DNA of 64,000 nucleotides from Octadecabacter sp. B2R22 (GTDB lineage: Bacteria > Pseudomonadota > Alphaproteobacteria > Rhodobacterales > Rhodobacteraceae): positions 1,085,511 to 1,149,510 of the forward strand of contig NZ_JAHKQJ010000007.1 of the NCBI RefSeq assembly GCF_018861045.1, in the 5' to 3' direction. The notes under the pieces are model-generated. The model was given only the letters and a program-made list of their open reading frames with translations, did no database searches and had not been told where the DNA came from. Numbering within the stretch: position 1 is the first letter of the stretch; every line of letters begins with the position of its first letter. Below, one piece after another: positions 14,758-24,493 of the stretch. The translations under genes were made by a program, and so were the position numbers.

Positions 14758-16716
14758 ATGTCATTCACACTTTCTCGTCGCGGATTCCTTTCCGGAACCG
14801 CAGGCCTTATCGCTATGCATCCTTTCTCGGTGCGCGCGCAAACCAATCAAGCACACCTGCGCATCATGGAAACGACGGATCTGCACGTCCACGTCTACCC
14901 ATATGACTACTACTCCGACCGCGCCGTCGACACTGTCGGCTTGTCCCGCACAGCGTCAATCATCCAAGACATCCGCGCGGAATCGACGAACTCTATCCTG
15001 CTCGACAATGGTGACTTCCTTCAGGGGAACCCGATGGGCGATTACATCGCCTATGAACGCGGCATGGACGGCGACGTAACCCACCCTGTTATCACAGCTA
15101 TGAACACTCTGGGCTTTGACGCATCCACCTTGGGGAACCATGAATTCAACTACGGCCTTAGCTTCCTCGAAAAGTCTCTCGCGGGTGCGGGCTTCCCTGT
15201 GGTTTGTGCGAACGTCGCCAAAGCCTTGGGCGCCTCCCCTACAGAAGACGAAACGCTTTTGCCGCCCTATGTGATCCTTGAACGCGACCTCACGGAAGGT
15301 TCAGGCGAGGTCCACCCTATCAAGATCGGCCTTATCGGCTTTGTCCCACCGCAAGTGATGAACTGGGACCGTCGTCACCTCGAAGGCAACGTGCAGGCAC
15401 GTGACATTCTTCAGGCCGCCCGCGCTTGGGTGCCTCAAATGCGCGAAGCCGGTTGTGATATCGTCATCGCCCTCTCTCACTCAGGCATTGGCAGCGCGGA
15501 TGAGGAAGACGGCATGGAAAACGCCTCCGTGCCACTGGCCGCAGTTGACGGCATCGACGCGATCCTCACCGGCCACAGTCACCTCGTCTTCCCGTCCTCC
15601 ACCTACGCGGACTTTGCAGGTGCGGACGTTGAAGCCGGCACCTTGCACGGCAAACCTGCTGTCATGGGCGGGTTCTGGGGCAGCCACATGGGCCTGATTG
15701 ATCTGATGTTGGAACGGGACGGCTCTGGCTGGCGCGTTCTATCCCACACGTCCGAGGCTCGCCCGATTTCGCAGCGCAACGAAGACCGCTCTGTGACTGC
15801 CTTGGTTGAAGATTATCAACCGGTCCTCGATGCCGTCGCGACTGACCACGAAGAAACCCTCGCATACGTGCGCCGCGCCGTTGGCAAGACGGATGCGCCG
15901 TTACACAGCTACTTCGCGCTCGTTGCCGATGATCCGTCCGTCCAAATCGTGTCGAACGCGCAGATGTGGTACATTGAACAGATGATGGTCGGCACCGAAC
16001 ACGAAGGCCTGCCGATCCTTTCCGCGGCCGCGCCGTTTAAGGCAGGCGGCCGAGGCGGACCCGAATACTACACGGATGTCGCAATCGGCGATGTGGCGAT
16101 CAAGAACGTCGCCGACCTTTACCTTTATCCAAATACGACACGCGCCGTGCGGGTGACGGGCGCGCAGGTCAAAGACTGGCTTGAACGCTCTGCGGGCATG
16201 TTCAATCAGATCGAAGCAGGCGCCCAAGACGCGATCCTGCTGAACCCTGACTTCCCGTCCTACAACTTTGACGTCATCGACGGTGTCACCTACCAAATCG
16301 ACCTCAGCCAGCCGTCCAAGTTTGACCGCGACGGCGCTGTGATCAATGAGGGCGCGAACCGCATCGTGAATTTGATGTTTGATGGTCAGCCAATCGACAT
16401 GGCCGCTGAATTCATCATCGCCACCAACAACTACCGCGCAGGTGGTGGCGGCAGCTTCCCCGGTGCATCAGCGGAAACAACCGTATTTGAAGGGCCTGAC
16501 ACCAACCGTGACGTCATCGTGCGCTACATCGTCGATCAGGGCACTGTCAGCCCACGGGCCGACGGAAACTGGACGTTTGCCCCGATGGACGGCACCACCG
16601 TTTTGTTTGAAACCGGCCCCGCAGGCGAAGCCTACGCCGACGATGTTCCGGGCGTGACGATGGAAGCCGCAGGCCAAAGCGACAGCGGCTTCTCTCTGTT
16701 CCGCATCACTCTCTAA
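14758..16716 (+). CDS. cpdB: 2',3'-cyclic-nucleotide 2'-phosphodiesterase / 3'-nucleotidase, TAT-exported
   Basis: This 652-residue periplasmic metallophosphatase frees phosphate and nucleosides from extracellular nucleotides. A twin-arginine signal ([12 protein letters not shown]) opens the protein. The calcineurin-like domain shows [34 protein letters not shown], and the GHSH motif in [10 protein letters not shown]. The C-terminal 5'-nucleotidase domain includes [12 protein letters not shown] and [17 protein letters not shown]. The length matches CpdB of other bacteria. It stands alone and ends at a bidirectional hairpin. Confidence 0.92.
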   Translation: MSFTLSRRGFLSGTAGLIAMHPFSVRAQTNQAHLRIMETTDLHVHVYPYDYYSDRAVDTVGLSRTASIIQDIRAESTNSILLDNGDFLQGNPMGDYIAYERGMDGDVTHPVITAMNTLGFDASTLGNHEFNYGLSFLEKSLAGAGFPVVCANVAKALGASPTEDETLLPPYVILERDLTEGSGEVHPIKIGLIGFVPPQVMNWDRRHLEGNVQARDILQAARAWVPQMREAGCDIVIALSHSGIGSADEEDGMENASVPLAAVDGIDAILTGHSHLVFPSSTYADFAGADVEAGTLHGKPAVMGGFWGSHMGLIDLMLERDGSGWRVLSHTSEARPISQRNEDRSVTALVEDYQPVLDAVATDHEETLAYVRRAVGKTDAPLHSYFALVADDPSVQIVSNAQMWYIEQMMVGTEHEGLPILSAAAPFKAGGRGGPEYYTDVAIGDVAIKNVADLYLYPNTTRAVRVTGAQVKDWLERSAGMFNQIEAGAQDAILLNPDFPSYNFDVIDGVTYQIDLSQPSKFDRDGAVINEGANRIVNLMFDGQPIDMAAEFIIATNNYRAGGGGSFPGASAETTVFEGPDTNRDVIVRYIVDQGTVSPRADGNWTFAPMDGTTVLFETGPAGEAYADDVPGVTMEAAGQSDSGFSLFRITL

Positions 16717-16734
16717 CTCCGGCTATCAAACCTT

Positions 16735-16758
16735 GGCCGCCCCTTCTTTGGGGCGGTC
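16735..16758. terminator. Bidirectional terminator between convergent genes
   Basis: CCGCCCC and GGGGCGG pair around a T-rich loop, with a further G-T and G-C pair outside. It lies 18 bases after cpdB and four bases beyond the stop of the opposing gene. Confidence 0.7.
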
Positions 16759-16761
16759 GAC

Positions 16762-17229
16762 TTATCGATCAAACGTCTCAAGCGTTAGCGTGCCTTCGCA
16801 CGTCGTCTGCTCCGTTGATCCAATCCAGACATGTAACGGGCCATCGCTTGCGCCCCAAACAGTCACCTCTTCGCGGCCATTCGCGGTGTCGCCAAAATAC
16901 CAAACGCCCCGACTGTCTTGCACGGCCAACACGGGGCTACAGGCCGCCTCTGCCATGACCATCAGAATATGAGGTCCCATGGTATCCAGCTCAAACCGAG
17001 CCGTCGGCGCCAAGGGCAAGAACCCCCTCACCCGATCATCCTCAACCCCAGTGACAACCCACGTCCCACAAGGCGCTATATGATCGCCCTCAGCACGGAC
17101 CTCCCAGCTTTGTGGAGCGATTAAATCGGGGCCCGAGGCCTCAAAAAACGGGGCATCTAGGGACGGATCAGGACAGTCCGCAAAAGCCGGACCAGTCGAA
17201 AGAACAAGAAATGCGACGATGTGTTTCAT
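16762..17229 (-). CDS. Small secreted protein of unknown function (paralogue of 17392-17853)
   Basis: The 155-residue protein has a short signal peptide (VAFLVLSTGPAFA) and a cysteine directly after it (ADCPDPS), then three more cysteines. The C-terminal part, VWYFGDTANGREEVTVWGA to VWIGSTEQTTCEGTLTLETF, closely parallels the next gene on the same strand. The family is unnamed to me. It looks like a compact beta-rich periplasmic domain with two disulfides. AGGAT lies seven bases before the ATG. Confidence 0.8.
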   Translation of the reverse strand: MKHIVAFLVLSTGPAFADCPDPSLDAPFFEASGPDLIAPQSWEVRAEGDHIAPCGTWVVTGVEDDRVRGFLPLAPTARFELDTMGPHILMVMAEAACSPVLAVQDSRGVWYFGDTANGREEVTVWGASDGPLHVWIGSTEQTTCEGTLTLETFDR

Positions 17230-17332
17230 ACGACAATCCTACATTTGATCTTGAACGTGTCGAATCCCAGATGAACACAATTTGGTTAACCGATCGCGAG
17301 GCCAGCGTGCGCTGCCCCGTCAAAGCCGCAAA

Positions 17333-17366
17333 GAAAAAGGGCCGCCCTCATTATCGAAGGCGGCCC
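17333..17366 (-). terminator. Terminator of the 17392-17853 gene
   Basis: GGGCCGCC and GGCGGCCC pair with an 11-12 base loop. On the minus strand five Ts follow. It lies 26 bases after the stop. Confidence 0.85.
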
Positions 17367-17391
17367 TAAACGTTCGTTTATCGCGGTTAAC

Positions 17392-17853
17392 CTAGTTGAA
17401 GGTCTCAAGTGTCAGAACGGCGTCACACGTCTGACCATCAAACGTCCCGACCCAAACATCGAGAACACCATTACCCGGGCTGCGGATATCCAAACGTGCA
17501 TCCGCATTCCCGTTGCTGTCATCATCATAATACCACTGCGTATCCGCAGTATTCGCCAGCAAAACCGAGTCACAATTGCTTCTCACATCAATAACAATGC
17601 GGTAGCCATTCATGCCGCTCAAATCGAACGAGAAATCCGGCTCCGTAATTACGAACCCATCAACTCCGGACGCGAATCCACACCGTTGCAGATTGTTGTC
17701 ACCACCCGCGACGACATTGAACTGGCGAGGCGAAAACAACTGCCCCCCAGTCGAGTTATACACTTCATTTCCCCAAAGTGTGTAATCGGGACACGCCTGA
17801 GCCGTCCCAACAAAACCAAAGCACGTAACAAAAACAGCAAATAAAAATTTCAT
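17392..17853 (-). CDS. Small secreted protein of unknown function (paralogue of 16762-17229)
   Basis: The 153-residue protein begins MKFLFAVFVTCFGFVGTAQA, a clear signal peptide, followed by CPDYTLWG. It shares with its neighbour the cysteine after the signal, the FSPRQFNVVAGGDNNLQRCG region, a WYYDDDSNGNADARLDI acidic stretch and the final VWVGTFDGQTCDAVLTLETF. GGGGAG precedes this ATG, so I preferred it to an upstream one. The pair look like a recent tandem duplication, each with its own transcription unit. Confidence 0.8.
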   Translation of the reverse strand: MKFLFAVFVTCFGFVGTAQACPDYTLWGNEVYNSTGGQLFSPRQFNVVAGGDNNLQRCGFASGVDGFVITEPDFSFDLSGMNGYRIVIDVRSNCDSVLLANTADTQWYYDDDSNGNADARLDIRSPGNGVLDVWVGTFDGQTCDAVLTLETFN

Positions 17854-17965
17854 GTTACTCCCCAATTCTAAATGCGTGACGTAAGGGTAACCCCATATCG
17901 TGAGAATGCACAGCGTTTCTGGACACGGCAAAGGTCAGGTTTCCCGTAGTTTTCCAACACAAACG

Positions 17966-17996
17966 CAAAAAGGCCGCCCTAAATGGACGGCCTTTT
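17966..17996 (-). terminator. Terminator of tig
   Basis: AAAAGGCCG and CGGCCTTTT pair around an 11-base loop, giving a T-run on the minus strand 20 bases past the tig stop. Confidence 0.85.
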
Positions 17997-18016
17997 CACT
18001 AATTCTGGTGTGAAGC

Positions 18017-19348
18017 TTATGCTTCTTCGAGCGCTTCAACGGCCTTTTGCAGATCGTCCTTAGACACTTCTTTTTCTTTCAGAGATGCGCTTTCAAGAAC
18101 GTGGTCCACAACTTTGTCTTCAAACAAAGGTGCGCGGATTTGCTGCTGCATCTGAGCGTTTTGCTGAACGAATTCAAAGAACTGACGCGCTTGGTTACCG
18201 TACTGGCGCGCTTGGTTCATCACAGCTTGTGTGAATTCCGCGTCAGATACTTGAACTTCGGCTTTCTGACCGATTTCAGCCAACAACAGGCCCAGCTTTA
18301 CGCGGCGCTCTGCAAGTGTTGTGTGCTCTTCAGTGGTCTCGATCTCAGGGTGATCGTGGCCTTCAACTTCAGGGTTTTCTTCGTGCCACAGCTGGTGTGC
18401 AATCTGGCCAGCTTCGGCTTCAACCAAGGATGGTGGCAGCTCGAAGGAAACCTTCTTGTCCAGTGCGTCCAGAAGGCCACGCTTGGTCACTGCACGTGCC
18501 GCGCCTGCGTATTCTTCTTCCAGTTTGTCGGAAATCTGACCTTTGAGGCCAGCAAGATCTTCTGCACCGAACTGCTTTGCCATCTCGTCGTTCAACTCAG
18601 CCGCCTTAGGCTCAAGAACGTTGTGGATCTTGCATTCGAAGACAGCTTTTTTGCCAGCAAGGTGCTCAGCGTTGTACTCTTCCGGGAAGGTGACTTCGAT
18701 GTCTTTCTCTTCGCCAGCTTTCACACCAACAAGGCCCTCTTCAAAGCCAGGAATGAACTGACCGGAACCGAGAACCAATGTGTGGCCTTCCGCCGCGCCG
18801 CCTTCAAAAGCTTCGCCGTCAACTTTACCAAGGAAATCGAATACAACCTGATCGCCGTCTTTCGCTTTGGAACCCTTTTTGCGGTCCTCAAAGTTCTGTG
18901 CGGTTTCAGCCAAAGACGCCAACGCTTCGTCAACAGATGCGTCGTCAGCTTTAACAACCATTTTTTCCAACTTGATGTCGGAGAAGTCGACCTCAGGGAT
19001 CGCAGGCAGTGCTTCGTAGGATACTTCTACGACAACATCATCGCCTTCTTTCCAGTCTTCGTTGGACATTTTCATCTCTGGCTGCATCGCAGGGCGGTCG
19101 CCGGATGCTTCGAGGTGCTTGTTCATTGCGCCATCGACAGCTTCTTGCATCGCTTCGCCAAGAACCTTTGGACCGAATTGCTTTTTCAGCATCGGCATTG
19201 GCACTTTGCCTTTGCGGAAACCCTTCATCTCAATCTCAGGCTGCGCCTCTTTGAGCTTGTCGTTTACTGTCGCATCCAGCTCGGCAGCTGTAACTGTGAT
19301 CTCATAGCCGCGCTTCAGGCCATCGTTCAGGGTCTCTTTAACCGACAT
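18017..19348 (-). CDS. tig: Trigger factor (ribosome-bound chaperone, prolyl isomerase)
   Basis: The 443-residue protein has the ribosome-binding signature [17 protein letters not shown] in the N-domain. The FKBP-type isomerase domain follows ([38 protein letters not shown]), then a long helical C-domain. AAGGA precedes the ATG that gives [15 protein letters not shown]; longer in-frame starts would run back toward the tRNA gene. It is transcribed just downstream of tRNA-Leu and may share its transcript. Confidence 0.96.
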   Translation of the reverse strand: MSVKETLNDGLKRGYEITVTAAELDATVNDKLKEAQPEIEMKGFRKGKVPMPMLKKQFGPKVLGEAMQEAVDGAMNKHLEASGDRPAMQPEMKMSNEDWKEGDDVVVEVSYEALPAIPEVDFSDIKLEKMVVKADDASVDEALASLAETAQNFEDRKKGSKAKDGDQVVFDFLGKVDGEAFEGGAAEGHTLVLGSGQFIPGFEEGLVGVKAGEEKDIEVTFPEEYNAEHLAGKKAVFECKIHNVLEPKAAELNDEMAKQFGAEDLAGLKGQISDKLEEEYAGAARAVTKRGLLDALDKKVSFELPPSLVEAEAGQIAHQLWHEENPEVEGHDHPEIETTEEHTTLAERRVKLGLLLAEIGQKAEVQVSDAEFTQAVMNQARQYGNQARQFFEFVQQNAQMQQQIRAPLFEDKVVDHVLESASLKEKEVSKDDLQKAVEALEEA

Positions 19349-19402
19349 GGTATCGTCCTTTTCCATTCGAACAGCCCTACCCTTGGTAGGACTAAGTAAT
19401 CT

Positions 19403-19487
19403 TGGTGCGGGTGAAAGGACTTGAACCTTCACGCCTTGCGGCGCCAGAACCTAAATCTGGTGCGTCTACCAATTCCGCCACACCCGC
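19403..19487 (-). tRNA. tRNA-Leu (anticodon UAG)
   Basis: The minus strand folds as a class II tRNA: acceptor GCGGGTG/CACCCGC, a D-arm with TGGCGGAATTGGTAGACGC, anticodon stem CCAGA/TCTGG with loop TTTAGGT (anticodon TAG), a variable arm, and a T-arm with GGTTCAAGTCC. The terminal CCA is encoded. It lies 54 bases upstream of tig on the same strand. Confidence 0.97.
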
Positions 19488-19497
19488 ACGATATAAA

Positions 19498-19517
19498 GGG
19501 AACGCAACCGCGTTCCC
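19498..19517 (-). other. Stable hairpin in the 5' leader of tRNA-Leu
   Basis: GGGAACGC and GCGTTCCC form an eight-base-pair stem with a four-base loop, ending 10 bases before the mature tRNA 5' end. On the minus strand TTTATAT follows, so it looks like a terminator, yet no minus-strand gene lies upstream. Confidence 0.5.
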
Positions 19518-19743
19518 CTTAAGTTGGGCACCTCCTAGCAAAGTGTCTGGAGGGATGCGAGAGGAAAACACGCCTCCCCCCCTAGGTTTTCGCGAATTTT
19601 TCGGACTTTATTCGCAGTGTCCCAAAAGACTCACCTTTTGAATGACATGTAATGACACCACAATTGTCCTGTTCGAAACACTTTCTTGCCATATTCTGCT
19701 GCAAACACTGAGGCAGACAAAATAGCTGAGAGCGAGAAACGCC

Positions 19744-20220
19744 ATGCACCTGGGACAGACAACAGAATTCAAAGACCGCATCGCGGTTGTATCCAAAGCC
19801 GCGAACGTGGCGGGCCTTGCAGCCGGAACAACTGTTATGACACTCGACGGCGAATTGCCCGTCGAACACCTGAACGCTGGCGACCGTGTTATTACACGTG
19901 ACGCAGGCATGTCAGTGCTGCGCGAAATCCGCAGCCACGAGGTGTATGTCGCCTCAATCCAAATCAAAGCTGGCTCCTTGGGCCACACCCGCCCACAGGA
20001 CGATCTGCTTGTCGGACCTGATACACTGGTTCACATCCGTGACTGGCGCGCCAAAGCGCTGTTCGGCGCTGATGTCGCTACAGTTAAGGCAAAGCGCCTG
20101 ATCGACGGTGAATTTGTATCCGAACAAGATGCAACAAAGATGACAGTTTATGAACTGATCTTTGATCGCCAGCACATCCTGTATGCTGACGGCCTCGAAG
20201 TGGCCTCTGCCGCGGTTTAA
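19744..20220 (+). CDS. Hint-domain (Hedgehog/intein-type) protein lacking the catalytic cysteine
   Basis: The 158-residue protein is almost entirely one Hint_2-type domain: AAGTTVMTLDGELPVEHLNA, GDRVITRDAG, PDTLVHIRDWRAKALFG and VYELIFDRQHILYADGLE. Roseobacter genomes carry many such domains, usually with Cys at the start (C-F-x-x-G-T). Here that place reads GLAAGTT, so self-cleavage by the standard thiol route is unlikely. There is no signal peptide. It is monocistronic, ending at its own terminator. Confidence 0.82.
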   Translation: MHLGQTTEFKDRIAVVSKAANVAGLAAGTTVMTLDGELPVEHLNAGDRVITRDAGMSVLREIRSHEVYVASIQIKAGSLGHTRPQDDLLVGPDTLVHIRDWRAKALFGADVATVKAKRLIDGEFVSEQDATKMTVYELIFDRQHILYADGLEVASAAV

Positions 20221-20262
20221 AACCGAAGGCCATCCGCTTTCACATTGTCTAATTGAATTGAA

Positions 20263-20288
20263 CGCAGCTCTTACGGGGCTGCGTTTTT
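20263..20288 (+). terminator. Terminator of the Hint-domain gene
   Basis: CGCAGCTC pairs with GGGCTGCG (one T-G pair) around a short loop, followed by five Ts. It lies 42 bases after the stop and 26 bases before the end of the convergent nnr gene. Confidence 0.85.
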
Positions 20289-20313
20289 CTTTTGGGGCCC
20301 CTCATTGGGCACC

Positions 20314-21984
20314 TCAAAGCCCCAGCGCACGAAACACTTTGGGCAGTTCCTCTGGCAAATCCTCGGCAATAAGCCCTGCCCCAAAGCTCAGCGCGCATTC
20401 TGTATGCAAAAACGCCCCAGCTTCTGCCGCCCTGTGCGGCACGAACCCGCGCGCCAACAGCCCCGTGATAAATCCTGCCAACACATCCCCCGACCCCGCG
20501 GTCGCCAACCAAGGCGCCGAACGCGCGTAAGCGCTTGAATTGATCGAACAGCGCCCATCAGGGCTGGCAATCACTGTATCCGGCCCCTTGAACAGCACCA
20601 CACAGCCCGCTCTTTTTGCCGCATCTCTTGTGGCATCGACCTTGGAATAGGCTGGTCCCGTGGTTGCAGGCGCGTTGAGTTTCTCAGAAATGTCAGGAAA
20701 CAGCCGCCCAAACTCGCCTGCGTGGGGCGTAAGCACGCATGTCTCATGAAGCCCCGCAAACAAGTCTGGTTCTCGGGAAACGATCGTCAGCGCATCCGCG
20801 TCCAAAACCATTGCCCGCCCAGCAGCAAGCGCAACACGGATCAACACCGCCTTGTCATCACTCAACCCCAATGCTGGCCCAAGGCACAACGCATTGATCC
20901 GCTCATCCTTAAGAACCCGCGCCAAGGCATCCCCGTCATGCACCCCCGCCAGCATAACCGCCGTTAAATGTGCGGCGTTTTCAGCCAATGCGTCCGGCGG
21001 ACTGCCCACCGTCACCACCCCCGCCCCGATCCGCAGCGCCCCACGCGCAGCGAGACGGGCTGCACCGGTATGACCTTGGTCACCGGATAGGATAAGCGCG
21101 TGGCCGTGAGAGTATTTGTGAGCCGATGCCACCTTGTCGAGGATGCTTTTCCCCCAATTGAAAGCTGGTTCAAACCTGAACTCTTCGACACTTCTTGCGA
21201 TGATAGAATTGTCCGGTTTCTCAAAACCATTCTGTGGCCCCGGCCATGCGCCTAAGACGCGACGAGCTTCAAACTTATCAAGTCCAAGGTCTGTGATTCT
21301 TAGTCGTCGGCCATTCATTCCGGCGATGTCTAACAGATGACCAATCTTAGCAAATTGGAACGTGACCGTCAGATGAGCACCGACCGCGATCTCGTCGTGA
21401 TTGCCTAGAGTTCGACCACTATCGGCACAAATTCCTGTCGGAACATCAACGCTGACTATGAAAGGCGGAATCTGTTCATTTGCTGAGCCGCCTAAAGAAG
21501 TCTCTTCAATCAATCTTCGGATACCGTCTATGGGGCGAGACAGCCCCGTTCCGAACAGTGCGTCTATACAAATCGTTGTATTGTTGCCCACCAAATCAAT
21601 CGCTGAACCGACTTGGTCAATCTCATCTCGTGTGAGCGTCGGAAACGACAAACTGCACACATCCCCTATGGCCACCCAACGCTCATAATTCATCTTCGCA
21701 TCCGGCGGCAGCTTTTCCGCGTCCCCATACAAAAACACGCCCACATCCCAGCCCGCGTCCCGCAACAGGCGCGCCACGACAAATCCGTCGCCGCCATTGT
21801 TGCCCGGCCCGCATAGAATCACCGCGTGAAACGATCCTTTGGCCAGGTCTGGCCATTCGGAAAAGACTGCATCAACAACGCCTTGCCCCGCACGTTCCAT
21901 CAACTCCAACCCCGTTACGGACCCACTCTCAATTGCGGCGGTCTCAATGGCGCGCATTTGGGCGGCTGTTAACAATTCAGTCAT
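20314..21984 (-). CDS. nnr: Bifunctional NAD(P)H-hydrate epimerase / ADP-dependent dehydratase
   Basis: This enzyme repairs damaged NAD(P)H hydrates. The N-terminal YjeF epimerase half has LTAAQMRAIE and GPGNNGGDGFVVARLL. The C-terminal ribokinase-like half has LILSGDQGHTGAARLAARGA, LTPHAGEFGRLF, VVLFKGPDTVIASP and TAGSGDVLAGFITGLLARG. I chose the ATG giving MTELLTAAQ because GGTC-AAGGA sits just before it. A central stretch (about 21130-21680) is visibly poorer in GC than both ends, suggesting intragenic recombination. The frame is intact. Confidence 0.95.
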   Translation of the reverse strand: MTELLTAAQMRAIETAAIESGSVTGLELMERAGQGVVDAVFSEWPDLAKGSFHAVILCGPGNNGGDGFVVARLLRDAGWDVGVFLYGDAEKLPPDAKMNYERWVAIGDVCSLSFPTLTRDEIDQVGSAIDLVGNNTTICIDALFGTGLSRPIDGIRRLIEETSLGGSANEQIPPFIVSVDVPTGICADSGRTLGNHDEIAVGAHLTVTFQFAKIGHLLDIAGMNGRRLRITDLGLDKFEARRVLGAWPGPQNGFEKPDNSIIARSVEEFRFEPAFNWGKSILDKVASAHKYSHGHALILSGDQGHTGAARLAARGALRIGAGVVTVGSPPDALAENAAHLTAVMLAGVHDGDALARVLKDERINALCLGPALGLSDDKAVLIRVALAAGRAMVLDADALTIVSREPDLFAGLHETCVLTPHAGEFGRLFPDISEKLNAPATTGPAYSKVDATRDAAKRAGCVVLFKGPDTVIASPDGRCSINSSAYARSAPWLATAGSGDVLAGFITGLLARGFVPHRAAEAGAFLHTECALSFGAGLIAEDLPEELPKVFRALGL

Positions 21985-22030
21985 TTCCTTGACCTTTCGC
22001 GATTCAATTTCGCTCAAACTTACATCATTT

Positions 22031-22047
22031 TGCCTATTTTTTAGGCA
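22031..22047. other. Short hairpin in the nnr-glnB divergent region
   Basis: TGCCTA and TAGGCA pair around five Ts, 47 bases before the nnr start and 113 bases before glnB. It may be an operator. No -24/-12 sigma-54 promoter was evident in this region. Confidence 0.35.
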
Positions 22048-22132
22048 GCACTATTGGAATCGTCTTGGGACTCCTGCCCCTAATACCCTACCGAATTGTA
22101 GCCCCTGCATAGAAGTGGTCTGACCCATATGA

Positions 22133-22498
<366 letters not shown>

Positions 22499-22569
22499 AA
22501 GCTGGGTGCCTTAACGCCCATGCTCTGAACAATTCCAACTCCAACACTATCCATGGAAAGAAGACTGAT

Positions 22570-23979
22570 ATGTCAGCCAACAAAGATCTCGTCAAAAGAA
22601 TTAAAGATGAGGAAATCGAATACGTCGATATCCGTTTCACAGACCCACGCGGTAAACTGCAGCACGTAACGCTGATCTGCGACGAAGTTGACGAAGACTT
22701 CCTCGAAGATGGCTTCATGTTTGACGGCTCCTCCATCGCAGGTTGGAAAGCCATTAACGAATCCGACATGAAACTGATGCCGGACGCGTCCAGCGCGTAC
22801 CTCGACCCCTTCTACGCTGAAAAAACAATCTGTATTCACTGCTCCGTTGTTGAACCAGACACTGGCGAAGGCTACGCACGTGACCCACGCGGCACAGCAG
22901 AGCGCGCAGAAGCTTACCTGAAATCCACAGGCATCGGCGACACATCCTTCTGGGGTCCAGAAGCTGAATTCTTCCTGTTCGACGACGTGCGCTACTCTGT
23001 AGGCATCAACAAAGTCGGCTACGAAGTCGATGCGATCGATGCGTCTTGGAACACAGACACACAGTACGAAATGGGCAACACAGGCCACCGTCCTGGCGTT
23101 AAGGGCGGCTACTTCCCTGTTAACCCAATTGATGACGCACAGGACATCCGTTCTGAGATGCTCTCCACTATGAAGCGCCTCGGCATGAAGGTCGACAAGC
23201 ACCACCACGAAGTGGCGTCCTGTCAGCACGAACTGGGCCTGATCTTTGGCACACTGACTACTCAGGGTGACGAACTTCAGAAATACAAATACGTTGTTCA
23301 CAACGTGGCACAGGCATACGGCAAGTCCGCTACATTCATGCCAAAGCCAATCGCTGGCGATAACGGCACAGGCATGCACGTGAACATGTCCATCTGGAAA
23401 GATGGCAAGCCATTGTTCGCAGGCGATAAATACGCTGACCTGTCTCAGGAAGCTCTGTACTTCATCGGTGGTATCCTGAAGCACGCACGCGCCCTGAACG
23501 CGATCACAAACCCATCCACAAACTCATACAAGCGTTTGATCCCGGGTTTCGAAGCACCAGTTCTTCGTGCGTACTCTGCGTCTAACCGTTCCGGCTGTGT
23601 CCGTATTCCATGGACAGATTCCCCGAAAGCCAAGCGCGTTGAAGCGCGTTTCCCTGATCCAGCAGCCAACCCATACCTCTGCTTTGCGGCATTGCTGATG
23701 GCTGGCCTTGACGGCATCAAGAACAAGATCGACCCAGGTGCGGCATCTGACAAAGATCTCTACGATCTGCCACCAGAAGAACTCGCAGAAATCCCAACTG
23801 TTTGTGGCTCCCTGCGCGAAGCGCTCGAAGCTCTCGAAGCAGACATGGACTTCCTGCTTGCGGGCGACGTGTTCACAAAAGACCAACTTCAGGGCTACAT
23901 GGATCTGAAATGGGAAGAAGTGTACGAATACGAACACACTCCTCACCCTGTTGAATTCAAGCTGTACTACAGCTGCTAA
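22570..23979 (+). CDS. glnA: Glutamine synthetase type I
   Basis: GlnA makes glutamine from glutamate, ammonia and ATP. The 469-residue protein shows [66 protein letters not shown]-like sequence, the latch [10 protein letters not shown] and the adenylylation tyrosine in DLYDLPPEE. That site means control by GlnE as well as PII. Codon choice leans strongly to ACA, CCA and GCA, as in other highly expressed genes here. Confidence 0.99.
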   Translation: MSANKDLVKRIKDEEIEYVDIRFTDPRGKLQHVTLICDEVDEDFLEDGFMFDGSSIAGWKAINESDMKLMPDASSAYLDPFYAEKTICIHCSVVEPDTGEGYARDPRGTAERAEAYLKSTGIGDTSFWGPEAEFFLFDDVRYSVGINKVGYEVDAIDASWNTDTQYEMGNTGHRPGVKGGYFPVNPIDDAQDIRSEMLSTMKRLGMKVDKHHHEVASCQHELGLIFGTLTTQGDELQKYKYVVHNVAQAYGKSATFMPKPIAGDNGTGMHVNMSIWKDGKPLFAGDKYADLSQEALYFIGGILKHARALNAITNPSTNSYKRLIPGFEAPVLRAYSASNRSGCVRIPWTDSPKAKRVEARFPDPAANPYLCFAALLMAGLDGIKNKIDPGAASDKDLYDLPPEELAEIPTVCGSLREALEALEADMDFLLAGDVFTKDQLQGYMDLKWEEVYEYEHTPHPVEFKLYYSC

Positions 23980-24000
23980 TTCAAAGACTTACAGTCTTCA

Positions 24001-24028
24001 AAGGGCGTCCCTCGGGGCGCCCTTTTTC
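24001..24028 (+). terminator. Terminator of glnB-glnA
   Basis: AAGGGCG and CGCCCTT pair (with an inner CCC/GGG extension) and are followed by a T-run. It lies 21 bases past the glnA stop. Confidence 0.88.
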
Positions 24029-24109
24029 GTGCGCCCCGCCCCGCGACCCAATTTCTGCCTTCATTAGAACGTTAACTTTCCCTAACGTTAACCTTATGTT
24101 GACCCAGTC

Positions 24110-24427
24110 ATGGTTGACCTTAGCGTCATGAGTAGTGTTTCAAAATATGTATCCCCGACCGAGTCGACACCCCAAACCAATGGGATCTGTCTGCATCGTA
24201 ATACGGAACTTCCATCGTCCGCGATCCGCGCCGGTGCGTCTTCTATGCCGGCTGCTTGGCGCACAGACCACAGCCGCGCAAAAACGGCCTTCAAACCAAG
24301 AACGGACCAAGTTCGCAGCTTTGCTGATATCGCTATGGATCCTTTCCGTTGGATGACGGCGTCAAAAACCAACAAGATCACATCTGCGCTCGTGCTCGGC
24401 TCAGTTGTCCTACTGCTGCTGTTCTAG
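24110..24427 (+). CDS. Hypothetical small protein with C-terminal membrane anchor
   Basis: The 105-residue frame is polar and basic for about 85 residues, then ends in one hydrophobic helix (ITSALVLGSVVLLLLF) at the very C-terminus, the topology of a tail-anchored protein. No family is recognised. No convincing Shine-Dalgarno precedes this ATG or the one at 24128, so the start is uncertain. Two copies of AACGTTAAC stand just upstream. It could be spurious. Confidence 0.45.
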   Translation: MVDLSVMSSVSKYVSPTESTPQTNGICLHRNTELPSSAIRAGASSMPAAWRTDHSRAKTAFKPRTDQVRSFADIAMDPFRWMTASKTNKITSALVLGSVVLLLLF

Positions 24428-24493
24428 ACTAAACCCGCCGAGAGAGCGGCCCCGTCACACTCCCAAAACAAGCCACAGCCTGAAAGACAGACG

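Noticed and set aside
18047-19399. A 450-codon frame antisense to trigger factor
   Set aside because: It is rich in Phe, Cys and Leu without any domain, and overlaps the intact tig gene and its ribosome site.
22573-23484. A 303-codon frame antisense to glnA
   Set aside because: It is a shadow of the glutamine synthetase codon pattern, with no ribosome site and no recognisable motif.
24068-24102. Two AACGTTAAC copies and a TTAA-CCTTATG-TTGA match before the small tail-anchored frame
   Set aside because: They give only near matches to CtrA spacing, and the downstream gene itself is doubtful, so I did not list them as a site.
24094-24381. A 95-codon antisense frame opposite the small tail-anchored protein
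   Set aside because: There is no ribosome site or motif, and the plus-strand frame with its clean hydrophobic tail is more credible.
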